This document shows, piece after piece, positions 8,980 to 16,654 of a stretch of 49,550 nt of DNA. This stretch comes from a virus. A program made the position numbers and the translations under genes. The stretch covers positions 1-49,550 of IMG/VR virus record IMGVR_UViG_3300034375_007944, one strand, 5' to 3'. Position 1 is the stretch's first letter, and each line of letters begins with the position of its first letter. Below the pieces are notes generated by a model. That model did no database searches, was not told the origin of the DNA, and was given only the letters and a program-made list of their open reading frames with translations.

Positions 8980-10128
8980 TTAGCTGTTAGCTCTACGTCT
9001 TTGTGCTATCTGGTAAGCTAGTAAGTCAGCCCCTTCTAATTGTGGCTTTCCGCTTTGCGGCGCAGATGGCTTTGTAGGCAATTCCGTGTTCTTTAAGGCT
9101 TTCACCGTTTTTTCTTCTCCTACTGACAAGGCTTGATTTACTGCCGCTTGTATAAGCGTGTCCCTTGTCTCTTTATTTGCCCACATTAAGTCTTCTGCGA
9201 GTTGTTGGTAAGATATGTTTCCGTCTTTAACGTAGTTGGAAAAGAAGGTGTTTTCAAAGACTACTTCGTTTAGCATTGTCTTCTTAATCTCCTTTACCTT
9301 GTCGGATACGTCAAGTGAAACGTCTTGGTCTGCTACGTTCACTTTGATTTGAGAGAACTCCTTTAGAGCAGCGTCAGCTTGTTTTGTTATCTCCTTTTTT
9401 CTAGCTTCAATCTCTTGTGGCGTTAATTGTGGTTGTTGTTCAACCTTCGGCATTGCCATTTGTGACTGTCGCTCTTGGAGCATTTTTCTTGCTTCACGCG
9501 CTCGGAACTTAGATGTAACTTCAGCGTCACGCTTACGTTGTCTGTAATCTTTTAGCCTGTCGTCGTACTCTTCGTCTAACTCGTCTTCCCTTTGAATTGG
9601 CTCTTTTTCGTATAGAGCGCCAAACTCTTTTTCCACTAAATAATGAATGTCTTCTTGGTCTGCGTCAGGGTTGTTTACCGTTAGCTCCTTAGTAATCAAT
9701 TCAATAGCGTGGCGAGGATTTTCAACGTCAAACGATGAGTAATCTACGTTCTGCTCAAGAAGAAAGTTTGCGTCTTGAATGTCGATTCCTTTTTGCTTGA
9801 ACTCAATGAGTTTGGCAATATAGGGGTCTTCTTCCAAGTTGTAGTACTTGTCTTTAGCGTCAGGAGAAATCCAACCTTCTTTAGAGGCTAGTTCTGTCCA
9901 ATCCGATACTTGCTCACTTTCCGTTGTTTCCGTTGGTTCGGTTTGTTCTGCCGATTCTTCGGTTTGTTCGGTTTGTGGTTCGGTTGCTTTTGGCTCGTCT
10001 ACCGTTTTTGTACTACCCGCTTCTTCTTGGGGTTCGTCTGTTTTCAAAGAACTATCTTCAATGCTTTCGTCCTTGTTTTTATCGCCACGTATTTGGCGAA
10101 TTAACAATTCTTCCTTTTCTTTTTCCAA
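8980..10128 (-). CDS. Scaffold-like capsid assembly protein
   Basis: 382 residues, TTG start (10128-10126). The first ~85 residues are extremely acidic and low-complexity, rich in Glu, Thr, Pro and Gln. The rest is largely charged helix (..RQRKRDAEVTSKFRAREARK..) consistent with coiled coil, and the end is basic (IAQRRRAN). This composition and the position directly before the capsid gene are typical of phage scaffolding proteins, which chaperone procapsid assembly and are removed on DNA packaging. No protease motif is seen. An ATG-free N-terminus makes TTG the most likely start. Confidence 0.65.
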   Translation of the reverse strand: MEKEKEELLIRQIRGDKNKDESIEDSSLKTDEPQEEAGSTKTVDEPKATEPQTEQTEESAEQTEPTETTESEQVSDWTELASKEGWISPDAKDKYYNLEEDPYIAKLIEFKQKGIDIQDANFLLEQNVDYSSFDVENPRHAIELITKELTVNNPDADQEDIHYLVEKEFGALYEKEPIQREDELDEEYDDRLKDYRQRKRDAEVTSKFRAREARKMLQERQSQMAMPKVEQQPQLTPQEIEARKKEITKQADAALKEFSQIKVNVADQDVSLDVSDKVKEIKKTMLNEVVFENTFFSNYVKDGNISYQQLAEDLMWANKETRDTLIQAAVNQALSVGEEKTVKALKNTELPTKPSAPQSGKPQLEGADLLAYQIAQRRRANS

Positions 10129-10145
10129 AATCTTTAATTTAACTC

Positions 10146-10176
10146 GTTGTTATTGCAAAAATAATTACTATATTTG
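10146..10176 (+). promoter_or_regulatory. Promoter of the XRE regulator gene
   Basis: TTG at 10146-10148 and TATATTTG at 10169-10176 are about 20 bases apart, matching the Bacteroidota promoter pattern. The ATG of the XRE gene follows 32 bases later. The promoter overlaps the leftward scaffold-operon promoter. Confidence 0.7.
10156..10163 (-). promoter_or_regulatory. -7 box for the scaffold/capsid operon
   Basis: CAAAAATA on the plus strand is TATTTTTG on the minus strand (TANNTTTG), 27 bases before the TTG start of the scaffold-like gene. It is only 5 bases from the plus-strand -7 box at 10169-10176, so the two promoters occupy the same DNA and polymerase could probably not use both at once. 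Confidence 0.5.
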
Positions 10177-10208
10177 CAGGTTATTATTCCTATACAACAT
10201 AAAGATTT

Positions 10209-10475
10209 ATGAAAGACGTAGACGCTGACAGCCAAGACCTAGACCAAAAACTACAAGTAGCAAATAACTTTTTTGGGCGGGGAATAAAGTTTCTTAGGAA
10301 AAAGCACAACATCACCCAACAAGAGTTGGAGTGGTATTCAGGTGTTCAACAAAACGTAATATCAATGATGGAAAGTGGAAAGGCTAACTTTAAAATGGAA
10401 CACGTTGTTAGAATAGCCGCAGCGTTCAACATGAACATTGTTACTTTCTTTGACGTTTGCTTAGTGGCTAGTTGA
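10209..10475 (+). CDS. XRE-family helix-turn-helix regulator
   Basis: 88 residues, ATG start. A Cro/CI-type HTH is clear: GIKFLRKKHNITQQELEWYS, then V-Q-Q-N-V-I-S-M-M-E-S-G-K and a fourth helix ending FNMNIVTFFDV. It is a small DNA-binding protein without a dimerisation or cleavage domain. It is the only plus-strand gene inside the leftward structural block and shares overlapping promoters with the scaffold gene, so it may control late capsid expression or its own synthesis. Confidence 0.8.
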   Translation: MKDVDADSQDLDQKLQVANNFFGRGIKFLRKKHNITQQELEWYSGVQQNVISMMESGKANFKMEHVVRIAAAFNMNIVTFFDVCLVAS

Positions 10476-10481
10476 TTATTC

Positions 10482-10545
10482 CGCACATTTAAAAACGTGC
10501 GCTAACAGTCGCTATCCATCATTAAAACGATGGGATAGCTTGGTG
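10482..10545. repeat. Pair of imperfect palindromes flanking a small cassette
   Basis: CGCAC (10482-10486) pairs with GTGCG (10497-10501). Next, GCTATCCATC (10511-10520) pairs with GATGGGATAGC (10529-10539) with one bulged base, and outer TAACA (10503-10507) can pair with TGTTA (10543-10547). There is no T-run, so these are not ordinary terminators. They lie directly behind the 3' end of the AT-rich gene at 10558-10812 and recall attC-like recombination sites, but the conserved integron boxes are not intact. Confidence 0.4.
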
Positions 10546-10557
10546 TTATGTACCATG

Positions 10558-10812
10558 CTACCGAATCATAATCATAAACTTCACTAAGTCCTCAAAATCG
10601 TCATATTGCATTTTTATTTTCACATCATCAATACTATAATCATCATTAGGTACATAATGTAATTCTACTGTTTTGGCTTTGCTATCATGCAATATTTCCC
10701 ATTTTGAATTATCACTTTCGCTTACCCACAACTTTTTCCAAAAAGCACGGTACATAACAAAGTATATAACCCATTGCTTTAGTTGTCTATATTTCCACTT
10801 TATGCAATCCAT
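10558..10812 (-). CDS. Small unknown protein in an AT-rich cassette
   Basis: 84 residues, ATG start. It has an aromatic, basic N-terminal half (KWKYRQLKQWVIYFVMYRAF) that could be a membrane-associated or amphipathic helix, then an acidic C-terminal half. Base and codon use (many ATA/ATC/CAT runs) is more AT-rich than the neighbouring structural genes. It is flanked by palindromes on both sides (10482-10545 and 10847-10867) and splits the portal gene from the scaffold gene. It looks like a recently gained cassette of unknown function. Confidence 0.45.
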   Translation of the reverse strand: MDCIKWKYRQLKQWVIYFVMYRAFWKKLWVSESDNSKWEILHDSKAKTVELHYVPNDDYSIDDVKIKMQYDDFEDLVKFMIMIR

Positions 10813-10911
10813 AAATCTGTTTCTTTTAATTAAATCCTGTGTAGCAACGGCTCATATACAAACCGTTAGGCAAATGTAAGTAAAATAATTGGAAAATCGA
10901 ACTTTTAATAT

Positions 10912-13305
10912 TTAAGACCTGATGTTTCTTTCGACATCATCCTCTGGTCTTGGGGTGGTTCTTACCGTGGGGGCTTTTGGCATACCTAACCCACCTCCTC
11001 CGTTAGCAGCCTTTGTGGTGTTTGTTGCAAGGGTGCTTTCTTCCCCATCTTTGGCAGTTTCTAAAAGGTCTTGCTTGATTTCGCCTTCCAACACAGCTAA
11101 CTCTTTCTTCTTCTCGTACTCTAGTTCTAAGTAGCGTTCTTTTCTGTCGTACTCTGCGTTTAGAACAGCCGCCTCTTTTTGTGCTTGAGCCTCTAAGGTC
11201 TTTCTCTTTTCTTCTTCCGCCACTCTTGCTGCTAGAGATTGGACTTCTGCGTTTTGTTGTTGCAGAGCCATAGACTGTTCTTGTTGCACCTTTCTGAATT
11301 TCTTCATTAGGTGTTGCATTACTCTTTCAGCGGTCTTTATTGATTGCTTAGATACCCTTCTTACAATCATAGCCATGTCAATAGAGATTTGGTTTCTGTC
11401 AAGGGCTATTCCTAAATCCCTTTCCATTTGCTCCATTTCCAAATCTGTAGGGCGGTAGTTAATCTTAACCCCAATCTCAGCTAACGAGAGGTCTTTGGTA
11501 AGATTAATCATATCAACCCGTTCCTTTCCTATTGCTTTGGAGTAGGCTTTATCCATTCCCGAACCCATAGCAATAGAGTCTCTTACAAGTAGTACAACGT
11601 TTTCTGCCGTTGCTTCTATTAACTTAGTGTAAGCTTCTGTAAGGTGCTTAATGGAGTTTTGGTGTGCTTTCTCCTTTATCTTTTCTATTCCAACCGCTGC
11701 GTCTTTATCAATAGAAGTGGTTTGGTTGAACCCTGTTATTTCGTACAGCTTTTGTAAACCGTAGTCGTACATTTGCTGTAGAACAATAATGTCTTGCGGA
11801 AGACCGTTTACCAACTGCCTTACAGGTTGTGGGTCGTTTATTGGTTGCCCTGCTTCGTCTTTTAAGGAGTAGTAAATAGTTCCCGTCTCGTCGAACATCT
11901 TTTGAGCTTCTACCTCGTCGTAAGAGTCGTAAGCCATTCCAGCCCCTTGAAGAGCATCGGAGTTGATTGCAAGTCCAGAAGGTCTCGACTCGTTTATTAA
12001 TTGCTGTCTCTTTAAATCAAGCAACATCATAAACTCAGCGATTGGTCGCATTTGCTCTACTTTAGACCGAAGGTTCATGTCTAAAATATTAGGAGCAACA
12101 ACTTTGTACGGACATTGCACCTTTGACTCATAAAGACCGTCGATTTTTTTACGCAACAGATTCTTTTTCATTCCGTAGTCGTAAATGAAATTCGTCTCAA
12201 CAACCCACTTTCCTCCGTAAATTGTTTCAACTGTTTTGTCTACTACCTCTGTTACTTTGTGCTTTCCTTTTTCGTCGTACTCGTCACTCACCATTTCAAA
12301 GCGGTAAGTAGAGCCTTTTCCTGTTTGCTTTTTTCTCCACTTGAACTTATCGGCGCTTCTAAAGATGAAGTCTAACACAAGAACTTTTACAGATTGTATG
12401 TCGTCCCAACCTACTTCTCTTCTGAACTCGTCGTACTTTCCGTATTCCCAAGAGCGGTTGCCCCACTTTCCTTGAGACATATAAGCTGCTCTAAAAATAT
12501 CTTCTTTGTTGAACTCTCCGTTTGTTTCTTTTATAAGTTCGGAGATTTCCATTTCTTGTACCTCTCCAAAGTATCTCCAATCAGAAGCGTCTTCTTCCGT
12601 AAAATAAGAGTAAATGAAGTTAGGAATCTGTACCGCTCTTATTCTTGGGTTTCCAAACTCGTCATAGTCTGTTCTTGTTGCGGCAATTTGATTGGACATA
12701 AGGTTAAAAGCTATTCTTCTTCTTAACCAATAGTCTCTGTTGTTTTGAAATACGTACTGAAGTGCGCCTTCGTAAGCCTCTTCAAAAGGAGCTTTGTAGT
12801 TTAGCTCAAGGTCTATTTCTATTTCCTCTAACGTGTCGGGTACGGTTTCCATTTCCTCTTCCGACATTATTTGGATTCCGTTTTGCGCGAACTCGGCAGC
12901 CTCTTTCTTTAGTCTTAGCTTTCCTCTACGCCTAGCTAGTTCTTTATCGTACTCTCCTTTTGAGGTGATGTCGTAAGCCTCGCAAACTAAGTCGTAGTCT
13001 CTTGAGGTAGTTCGGTTTACAAAGTCGTTTACAAGCGTTACAATAGGGTTTGCAACGTTCCAGTTCATTTGAGAGTAAGAGTTGTCTCCTGTGGCTATGC
13101 AGTCGTGAAGGTAAGTAATGTCCTCTTGACCCGTTGACCAATTAATGTTCTCTATCATTCTGTTTCTACGCTCGGTAGAATAGAAGTCAACGCCTTGGTA
13201 TTCGTTCCACCAAATTGCTTTTACGTAGTCGAGAATGTACTTTTTACTTTTTTTCTTTGACTTAGGTGCTACTAAATCTGGAAAATTTAAAGGGGAAGAC
13301 GACAT
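10912..13305 (-). CDS. Portal protein
   Basis: 797 residues, ATG start, preceded by a TATCTTTG box 19 bases upstream. It is large and helical with a basic N-terminus (APKSKKKSKKYILDYVKAIW), an alpha/beta core and a long C-terminal coiled coil (residues ~680-760, Gln/Glu/Lys/Ala-rich) ending in a Gly/Pro-rich tail. Size and layout fit podovirus portals of the crAss-like type, the dodecameric ring through which DNA enters and leaves the head. It is the first gene of the leftward head block. Identification is by layout and general resemblance; no short catalytic motif exists for this family. Confidence 0.7.
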   Translation of the reverse strand: MSSSPLNFPDLVAPKSKKKSKKYILDYVKAIWWNEYQGVDFYSTERRNRMIENINWSTGQEDITYLHDCIATGDNSYSQMNWNVANPIVTLVNDFVNRTTSRDYDLVCEAYDITSKGEYDKELARRRGKLRLKKEAAEFAQNGIQIMSEEEMETVPDTLEEIEIDLELNYKAPFEEAYEGALQYVFQNNRDYWLRRRIAFNLMSNQIAATRTDYDEFGNPRIRAVQIPNFIYSYFTEEDASDWRYFGEVQEMEISELIKETNGEFNKEDIFRAAYMSQGKWGNRSWEYGKYDEFRREVGWDDIQSVKVLVLDFIFRSADKFKWRKKQTGKGSTYRFEMVSDEYDEKGKHKVTEVVDKTVETIYGGKWVVETNFIYDYGMKKNLLRKKIDGLYESKVQCPYKVVAPNILDMNLRSKVEQMRPIAEFMMLLDLKRQQLINESRPSGLAINSDALQGAGMAYDSYDEVEAQKMFDETGTIYYSLKDEAGQPINDPQPVRQLVNGLPQDIIVLQQMYDYGLQKLYEITGFNQTTSIDKDAAVGIEKIKEKAHQNSIKHLTEAYTKLIEATAENVVLLVRDSIAMGSGMDKAYSKAIGKERVDMINLTKDLSLAEIGVKINYRPTDLEMEQMERDLGIALDRNQISIDMAMIVRRVSKQSIKTAERVMQHLMKKFRKVQQEQSMALQQQNAEVQSLAARVAEEEKRKTLEAQAQKEAAVLNAEYDRKERYLELEYEKKKELAVLEGEIKQDLLETAKDGEESTLATNTTKAANGGGGLGMPKAPTVRTTPRPEDDVERNIRS

Positions 13306-13324
13306 ACTTTGCTTTACTTAATTG

Positions 13325-13332
13325 CAAAGATA
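13325..13332 (-). promoter_or_regulatory. -7 box (TATCTTTG) before the portal gene
   Basis: CAAAGATA on the plus strand; the minus-strand box TATCTTTG lies 19 bases before the portal ATG in the 94-base gap between the portal gene and the upstream membrane protein gene. Confidence 0.6.
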
Positions 13333-13399
13333 ATAAACTAAGTAGTTGGCTATTATTTAGTATTGCGATACTTGATAAAGAGTTTTTAATTCGCACTAT

Positions 13400-13765
13400 T
13401 TACTTAATCAGCCCAACGTTGTAGAAATAACTGAACGAAAAGCCAAAACAAACCCTCCAAATAAGCGCAAAGAAAATTGTGTCGTAGATGTTTTGAGAAC
13501 CTATTACGATAATAGATATGGTTACTGTGGTCAACAAAAAGCTTTTAGCTAAGTGCCACCCATCTGTGAAAGTTACAGGAATGTTCCTTCGGGTTGTAAA
13601 CGTTTCGTCAACGTACTTGTTTTTCCATCCGTCTTGGTGAAAGAACAGAAACAACTTCTTGTTGTCTATTTCTGAAAATACAGACCTTTCCCAACGGTGT
13701 TTAATAACGTCCATTACGGCGTTAAAGAAACCGCAAATAAATCCTAAGAGAAACGCTTCGCCCAT
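13400..13765 (-). CDS. Small membrane protein
   Basis: 121 residues from the ATG at 13765, which overlaps the end of the upstream gene by 22 bases. A longer in-frame opening exists but its extra 52 residues lie over the neighbouring coding sequence and are unlikely to be real. An N-terminal hydrophobic helix (EAFLLGFICGFFNAVMDVI) and one or two near the C-terminus (LLTTVTISIIVIGS, IFFALIWRVCFGFSFSYFY) flank a soluble loop. No family recognised. Possibly part of host-envelope modification or superinfection exclusion, but nothing shows that directly. Confidence 0.5.
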   Translation of the reverse strand: MGEAFLLGFICGFFNAVMDVIKHRWERSVFSEIDNKKLFLFFHQDGWKNKYVDETFTTRRNIPVTFTDGWHLAKSFLLTTVTISIIVIGSQNIYDTIFFALIWRVCFGFSFSYFYNVGLIK

Positions 13766-13971
13766 TTTCTGTGACTTATGATTATAGCAACGGTGTAAAT
13801 AGTAAACAGCACCGCAAGGCAAACCTTTGGTACAGTTGACTCCATTACGTCGTTTACTGATTCTTCGTTGAAGTGTAGCCAAATAAATATACTCGGCAAA
13901 ACGATAAAGTTCAAAGCGCAAAATATGCCGAAACCTCTATCTGCTTTTATGTGTTTTATGAATGTTTTCAT
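13744..13971 (-). CDS. Small two-helix membrane protein
   Basis: 75 residues, ATG start two bases after the stop of the exonuclease gene. Two hydrophobic segments (FGIFCALNFIVLPSIFIWL and VCLAVLFTIYTVAIIIS) with a short acidic loop between and a basic C-terminus. Holin-like topology, but it is far from the endolysin gene and sits with DNA-metabolism genes. It overlaps the next membrane protein by 22 bases, so the two are probably a translationally coupled pair. Confidence 0.55.
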   Translation of the reverse strand: MKTFIKHIKADRGFGIFCALNFIVLPSIFIWLHFNEESVNDVMESTVPKVCLAVLFTIYTVAIIISHRKWAKRFS

Positions 13972-13972
13972 G

Positions 13973-14935
13973 TCATTTCGGTAAGCTTGAAGTTATGTGT
14001 TGATTTGCTCCTGCGGGAGTGTTTGCCCTTCTTGCTCTTGTTTGGCTTCCACAGTCGTCACACCTATAAGCGTCGTAAGTGTTTACTGTTGTTGCGTAAT
14101 CGCCAATGTAAGTTAAGTGCGTTCCTCCGCAAGACGGACATACCCTATCAAAGTTGCTTTCAATGAACAACCCGATATTTGGGTGCGGTTGAATGTAAGG
14201 TCTCATTTCGAGGTAAACATTTTCAAGGAGCGTGCAGTCAATGTCGCAATATTTTTGCATACGCTCCATAGCTTCCTTGTCTCCGTCCTCTACTTTATCC
14301 CAAAGACCTTTTTCTGTTTCTAGCTTTCTTCCAACACCTAAAAACTCACCTAGATAGTCTAGTCGGTTGCTTGTTATTTTAAACTGTTTTCTTGCGTGAA
14401 GAAGTGTGTCTATTGTTTGGTAAGGGGAGGGAAGAGCTATCCCGTTTTTTAAGAACCTAGTTTGGGCTACCTTACGGTCAAATCTGTTTAAATTATGTGC
14501 GATTACAATGTCAGCCTCGTCCAACATATTCCAAAGGGCTTGCGTAACCCTTTTATCGTCTCCCTTTTCTATTTCGCTTGGGGTGCAAGAGGCGTTGTAA
14601 ATCTTATCTTCAAATAACCACTTAGCAGACCAACACAGTATGTGCCAATCTTTTGTTATGTGGTCGGGGTTTAAGTTCTGTTGCCAAATGCTAAATACCC
14701 TTGTCTTAAACTCAATGTGAGAGGTTTCAATATCGAACAGAAGTATCTTTGCGGTGTTCTTTAAATCAGCCAACCCCTTTCTGTTGATTAGTCGTCTTGC
14801 ATAAGTCCTTAACAAGTCTACTTCGCTAGTGTTTTTATCTACTCCTAAAATCTTTTTGGCGATGCTGTAGTAGTTCTTGTCTCCGTGTTTGTAGTTCTCG
14901 ATAATCAAGTTATCGTACTTTTTCCACTTGCTCAT
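13973..14935 (-). CDS. DEDDy 3'-5' exonuclease with C-terminal zinc ribbon
   Basis: 320 residues, ATG start in an ATGA overlap with the HNH gene. The RNase H-like exonuclease motifs are visible: Exo I in ILLFDIETSH (D and E, residues ~64-73), Exo II in VIAHNLNRFDRK (~residue 147) and Exo III in YCDIDCTLL (~residue 228, Tyr four before Asp). This fits the RNase_H_2/DnaQ-like family. A C-terminal zinc ribbon is formed by C-P-S-C-G and C-D-D-C-G (residues ~268-298). It could proofread or trim DNA ends; no polymerase domain is attached and none is seen in the window. Confidence 0.8.
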   Translation of the reverse strand: MSKWKKYDNLIIENYKHGDKNYYSIAKKILGVDKNTSEVDLLRTYARRLINRKGLADLKNTAKILLFDIETSHIEFKTRVFSIWQQNLNPDHITKDWHILCWSAKWLFEDKIYNASCTPSEIEKGDDKRVTQALWNMLDEADIVIAHNLNRFDRKVAQTRFLKNGIALPSPYQTIDTLLHARKQFKITSNRLDYLGEFLGVGRKLETEKGLWDKVEDGDKEAMERMQKYCDIDCTLLENVYLEMRPYIQPHPNIGLFIESNFDRVCPSCGGTHLTYIGDYATTVNTYDAYRCDDCGSQTRARRANTPAGANQHITSSLPK

Positions 14936-15270
14936 TTCTTATTTTTAATTAAGTTGTAATAGGACTCGTCAAGACCTTTTATTGTTTCAAGATTTTCTTT
15001 GTAGTCAAACATCTTTTCTACTCCCGCTAGTTGGTTCTCCCAAATCCCGTGGCAAGTTCGACAGTGTAAGGTGAGATTTTCTACGGTGCTTTCCAAGGAC
15101 TTGTTGTATCCGATTGGCACGAGGTGGGAAATATCTATGCGTCCATTTGATACCCCACATCCACAACAAAAAGCGTATCCATAGGTGTCTAAAAAAGACT
15201 CCAAAAACTGTTTCTTTGCTTTTGATACCTGTTGGTTTGATTTTGATTGCTTTTTACTTACCTTTCGCAA
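14932..15270 (-). CDS. HNH endonuclease
   Basis: 112 residues, TTG start at 15270 overlapping the upstream gene by 17 bases; the N-terminus is Lys/Ser-rich. It carries a metal-binding C-x-x-C (AFCCGCGV), the HNH core I-D-I-S-H-L-V-P-I-G and N-L-T-L-H-C-R-T-C-H. Small stand-alone HNH proteins near phage packaging genes often act as packaging nickases; a homing role is the alternative. It is embedded in the leftward operon with ATGA coupling to the exonuclease, which favours a resident phage function over an insertion. Confidence 0.75.
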   Translation of the reverse strand: MRKVSKKQSKSNQQVSKAKKQFLESFLDTYGYAFCCGCGVSNGRIDISHLVPIGYNKSLESTVENLTLHCRTCHGIWENQLAGVEKMFDYKENLETIKGLDESYYNLIKNKK

Positions 15271-15586
15271 GATAGTCTTCTAAACTTCCCTCGGCTGCTT
15301 TTTCTACGTATTTGCTGTCAAGGTTTAAAATGCTGTTCTCTAAATCGGCTAAGTCTTTTGTGTACTGTGATAGTTTTTCTAAAAGTACCTTTCCCCTGTC
15401 CCAAGATTTCTCGTCTTTGTCCGATAGGTTATTTTTCGTGGCAAGAACGTTTTGGTTTAAGTAATCTGTGATTCCGTCTACTTGTTTCTTTAAAGCGTGG
15501 TAAGCTTTTACTTTTGTAGACTCGCTTGTAAGAGTAAACACAATCTCTAAAAGCTCTTCTTTTGTCTTGTTTTCAAACTTCTTCAA
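15254..15586 (-). CDS. Unknown coiled-coil protein
   Basis: 110 residues from TTG at 15586, two bases after the upstream stop and with GGAG a few bases before it. A promoter box (15602-15609) lies just upstream, so the longer 125-residue reading, which would begin before the box, is less likely. Predominantly helical and charged (..FENKTKEELLEIVFTLTSES.., ..VLLEKLSQYTKDLADLENSI..), consistent with a coiled coil. No family recognised. Confidence 0.5.
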   Translation of the reverse strand: MKKFENKTKEELLEIVFTLTSESTKVKAYHALKKQVDGITDYLNQNVLATKNNLSDKDEKSWDRGKVLLEKLSQYTKDLADLENSILNLDSKYVEKAAEGSLEDYLAKGK

Positions 15587-15588
15587 AA

Positions 15589-16404
15589 CTACTCCTTTTC
15601 GCAAATATAGTAAATATCTTGCTTGATACAACCCGAATACTTCTTTTTTTTGTACTCAAAGTTATTTGACTGTACTTTGTGGTAGTAAACACGACTGTCT
15701 TTCCACCTTCCCCAACCTCTTAGAGCTTTGTCTTTTGGTATAAAAACTCCGTTCTTTTCTACAAAGTCTTCTTTTTCTTCGTCGTCTAGCGGTTCTATAA
15801 TGGCGTAATCTCCGTAAGGAACAAGTTCACCTTTGTCTATTGTAGCCATGATATGTTGGTCTTGGACTGCTATTAGCTCTTTTTTATTTTCGTCCAAGAA
15901 ATCGTAGTCTGCGTCCTCGCTAATGATTATTTCTGTCCCCGCTTTTATCTTGTTGGACTTTACAACTTTGAATTGGTTCTTTAAGTTGTCGGGTTTTGTT
16001 TTAAGAAATATTGCGCCAGATTTGTAGTTTTCCTCTGGCTCTTCTATTCTTTCTACTATTGTAACGTCACCAACGGCTCTTTTGTTGGTGCAAAGAATTA
16101 GTTGGTAAAGGTTTCCGATTCCTTCACAGAACTTTTGGTCTACCGAGTAGTAAACCTTGTCTTTTATTTGGATACGGGCTTGGTAGTTTCTAGCTAAATG
16201 GGAGAAGTAAACCAACTCACCTTCATCGATGTCAAATTTAGCTGATTTAGGTTTTGCGACCAAAGTTCCGTATTGAACCATGTTGTCGTGTTCTGACCCA
16301 AGAGAAGCGTCAAAGTATATTTCTTTGTCTCCAATTTTTTGTTTAAATGCGTCTTTTTCGGGTACGTCAAAGACATATCTATTTACTACTTTCAAAATAT
16401 TCAA
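15589..16404 (-). CDS. Possible double GroES-like fold protein
   Basis: 271 residues, ATG start overlapping the upstream gene by 26 bases. Two halves each resemble the GroES beta-barrel. The first has VQYGTLVAKPKSAKFDIDEG followed by E-L-V-Y-F-S-H-L, close to the GroES pattern of G-x-V-x-x-V followed by hydrophobic V-G-D/E-x-V-x-F. The second has LVPYGDYAIIEPLDDEEKED, like the GroES opening (GDR-V-LIEP). It may be a virion-assembly co-chaperonin or a structural protein that reuses the fold. A separate clear GroES is encoded at 26535-26810. Confidence 0.4.
   Translation of the reverse strand: MNILKVVNRYVFDVPEKDAFKQKIGDKEIYFDASLGSEHDNMVQYGTLVAKPKSAKFDIDEGELVYFSHLARNYQARIQIKDKVYYSVDQKFCEGIGNLYQLILCTNKRAVGDVTIVERIEEPEENYKSGAIFLKTKPDNLKNQFKVVKSNKIKAGTEIIISEDADYDFLDENKKELIAVQDQHIMATIDKGELVPYGDYAIIEPLDDEEKEDFVEKNGVFIPKDKALRGWGRWKDSRVYYHKVQSNNFEYKKKKYSGCIKQDIYYICEKE
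15602..15609 (-). promoter_or_regulatory. -7 box (TATATTTG) inside the end of the upstream gene
   Basis: CAAATATA on the plus strand reads TATATTTG on the minus strand, 15 bases before the TTG at 15586, with an AAGGAG sequence between. It overlaps the last codons of the 271-residue gene, so it would be an internal operon promoter. Confidence 0.45.
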
Positions 16405-16648
16405 TTTTACTTACCTCGCGCAAAGATAAGTCAAACCACTTATACTCTACGTCTGTTTGCGTATCTTTTACGAAAATACTTAACATTAGTACTTCGTCCG
16501 TTGTGTGATACGCTAACTCGTCAAACGGAACAATCCTTGTTATCTTTACCTTTCCGCCTCTTTGGAAGCCGTTGACAAGATAACTCATTCCGTCTTTTAA
16601 GTCGCCAACGGTGATTTTTCGTATGTTGTCGAAAGTTGGAAACTCCAC
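16379..16648 (-). CDS. Unknown small protein
   Basis: 89 residues, ATG start six bases after the upstream stop. Soluble, mixed alpha/beta, with a Gly-containing turn (LVNGFQRGGKVKITRI) and an aromatic C-terminus. No motif or family recognised. It overlaps the next gene by 26 bases and belongs to the same leftward operon. Confidence 0.5.
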   Translation of the reverse strand: MEFPTFDNIRKITVGDLKDGMSYLVNGFQRGGKVKITRIVPFDELAYHTTDEVLMLSIFVKDTQTDVEYKWFDLSLREVSKIEYFESSK

Positions 16649-16654
16649 AAAAAC

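Noticed and set aside
10482-10545. Possible rho-independent terminators after the XRE gene
   Set aside because: Stems are present but no T-run follows on either strand; kept as palindromes of unknown role.
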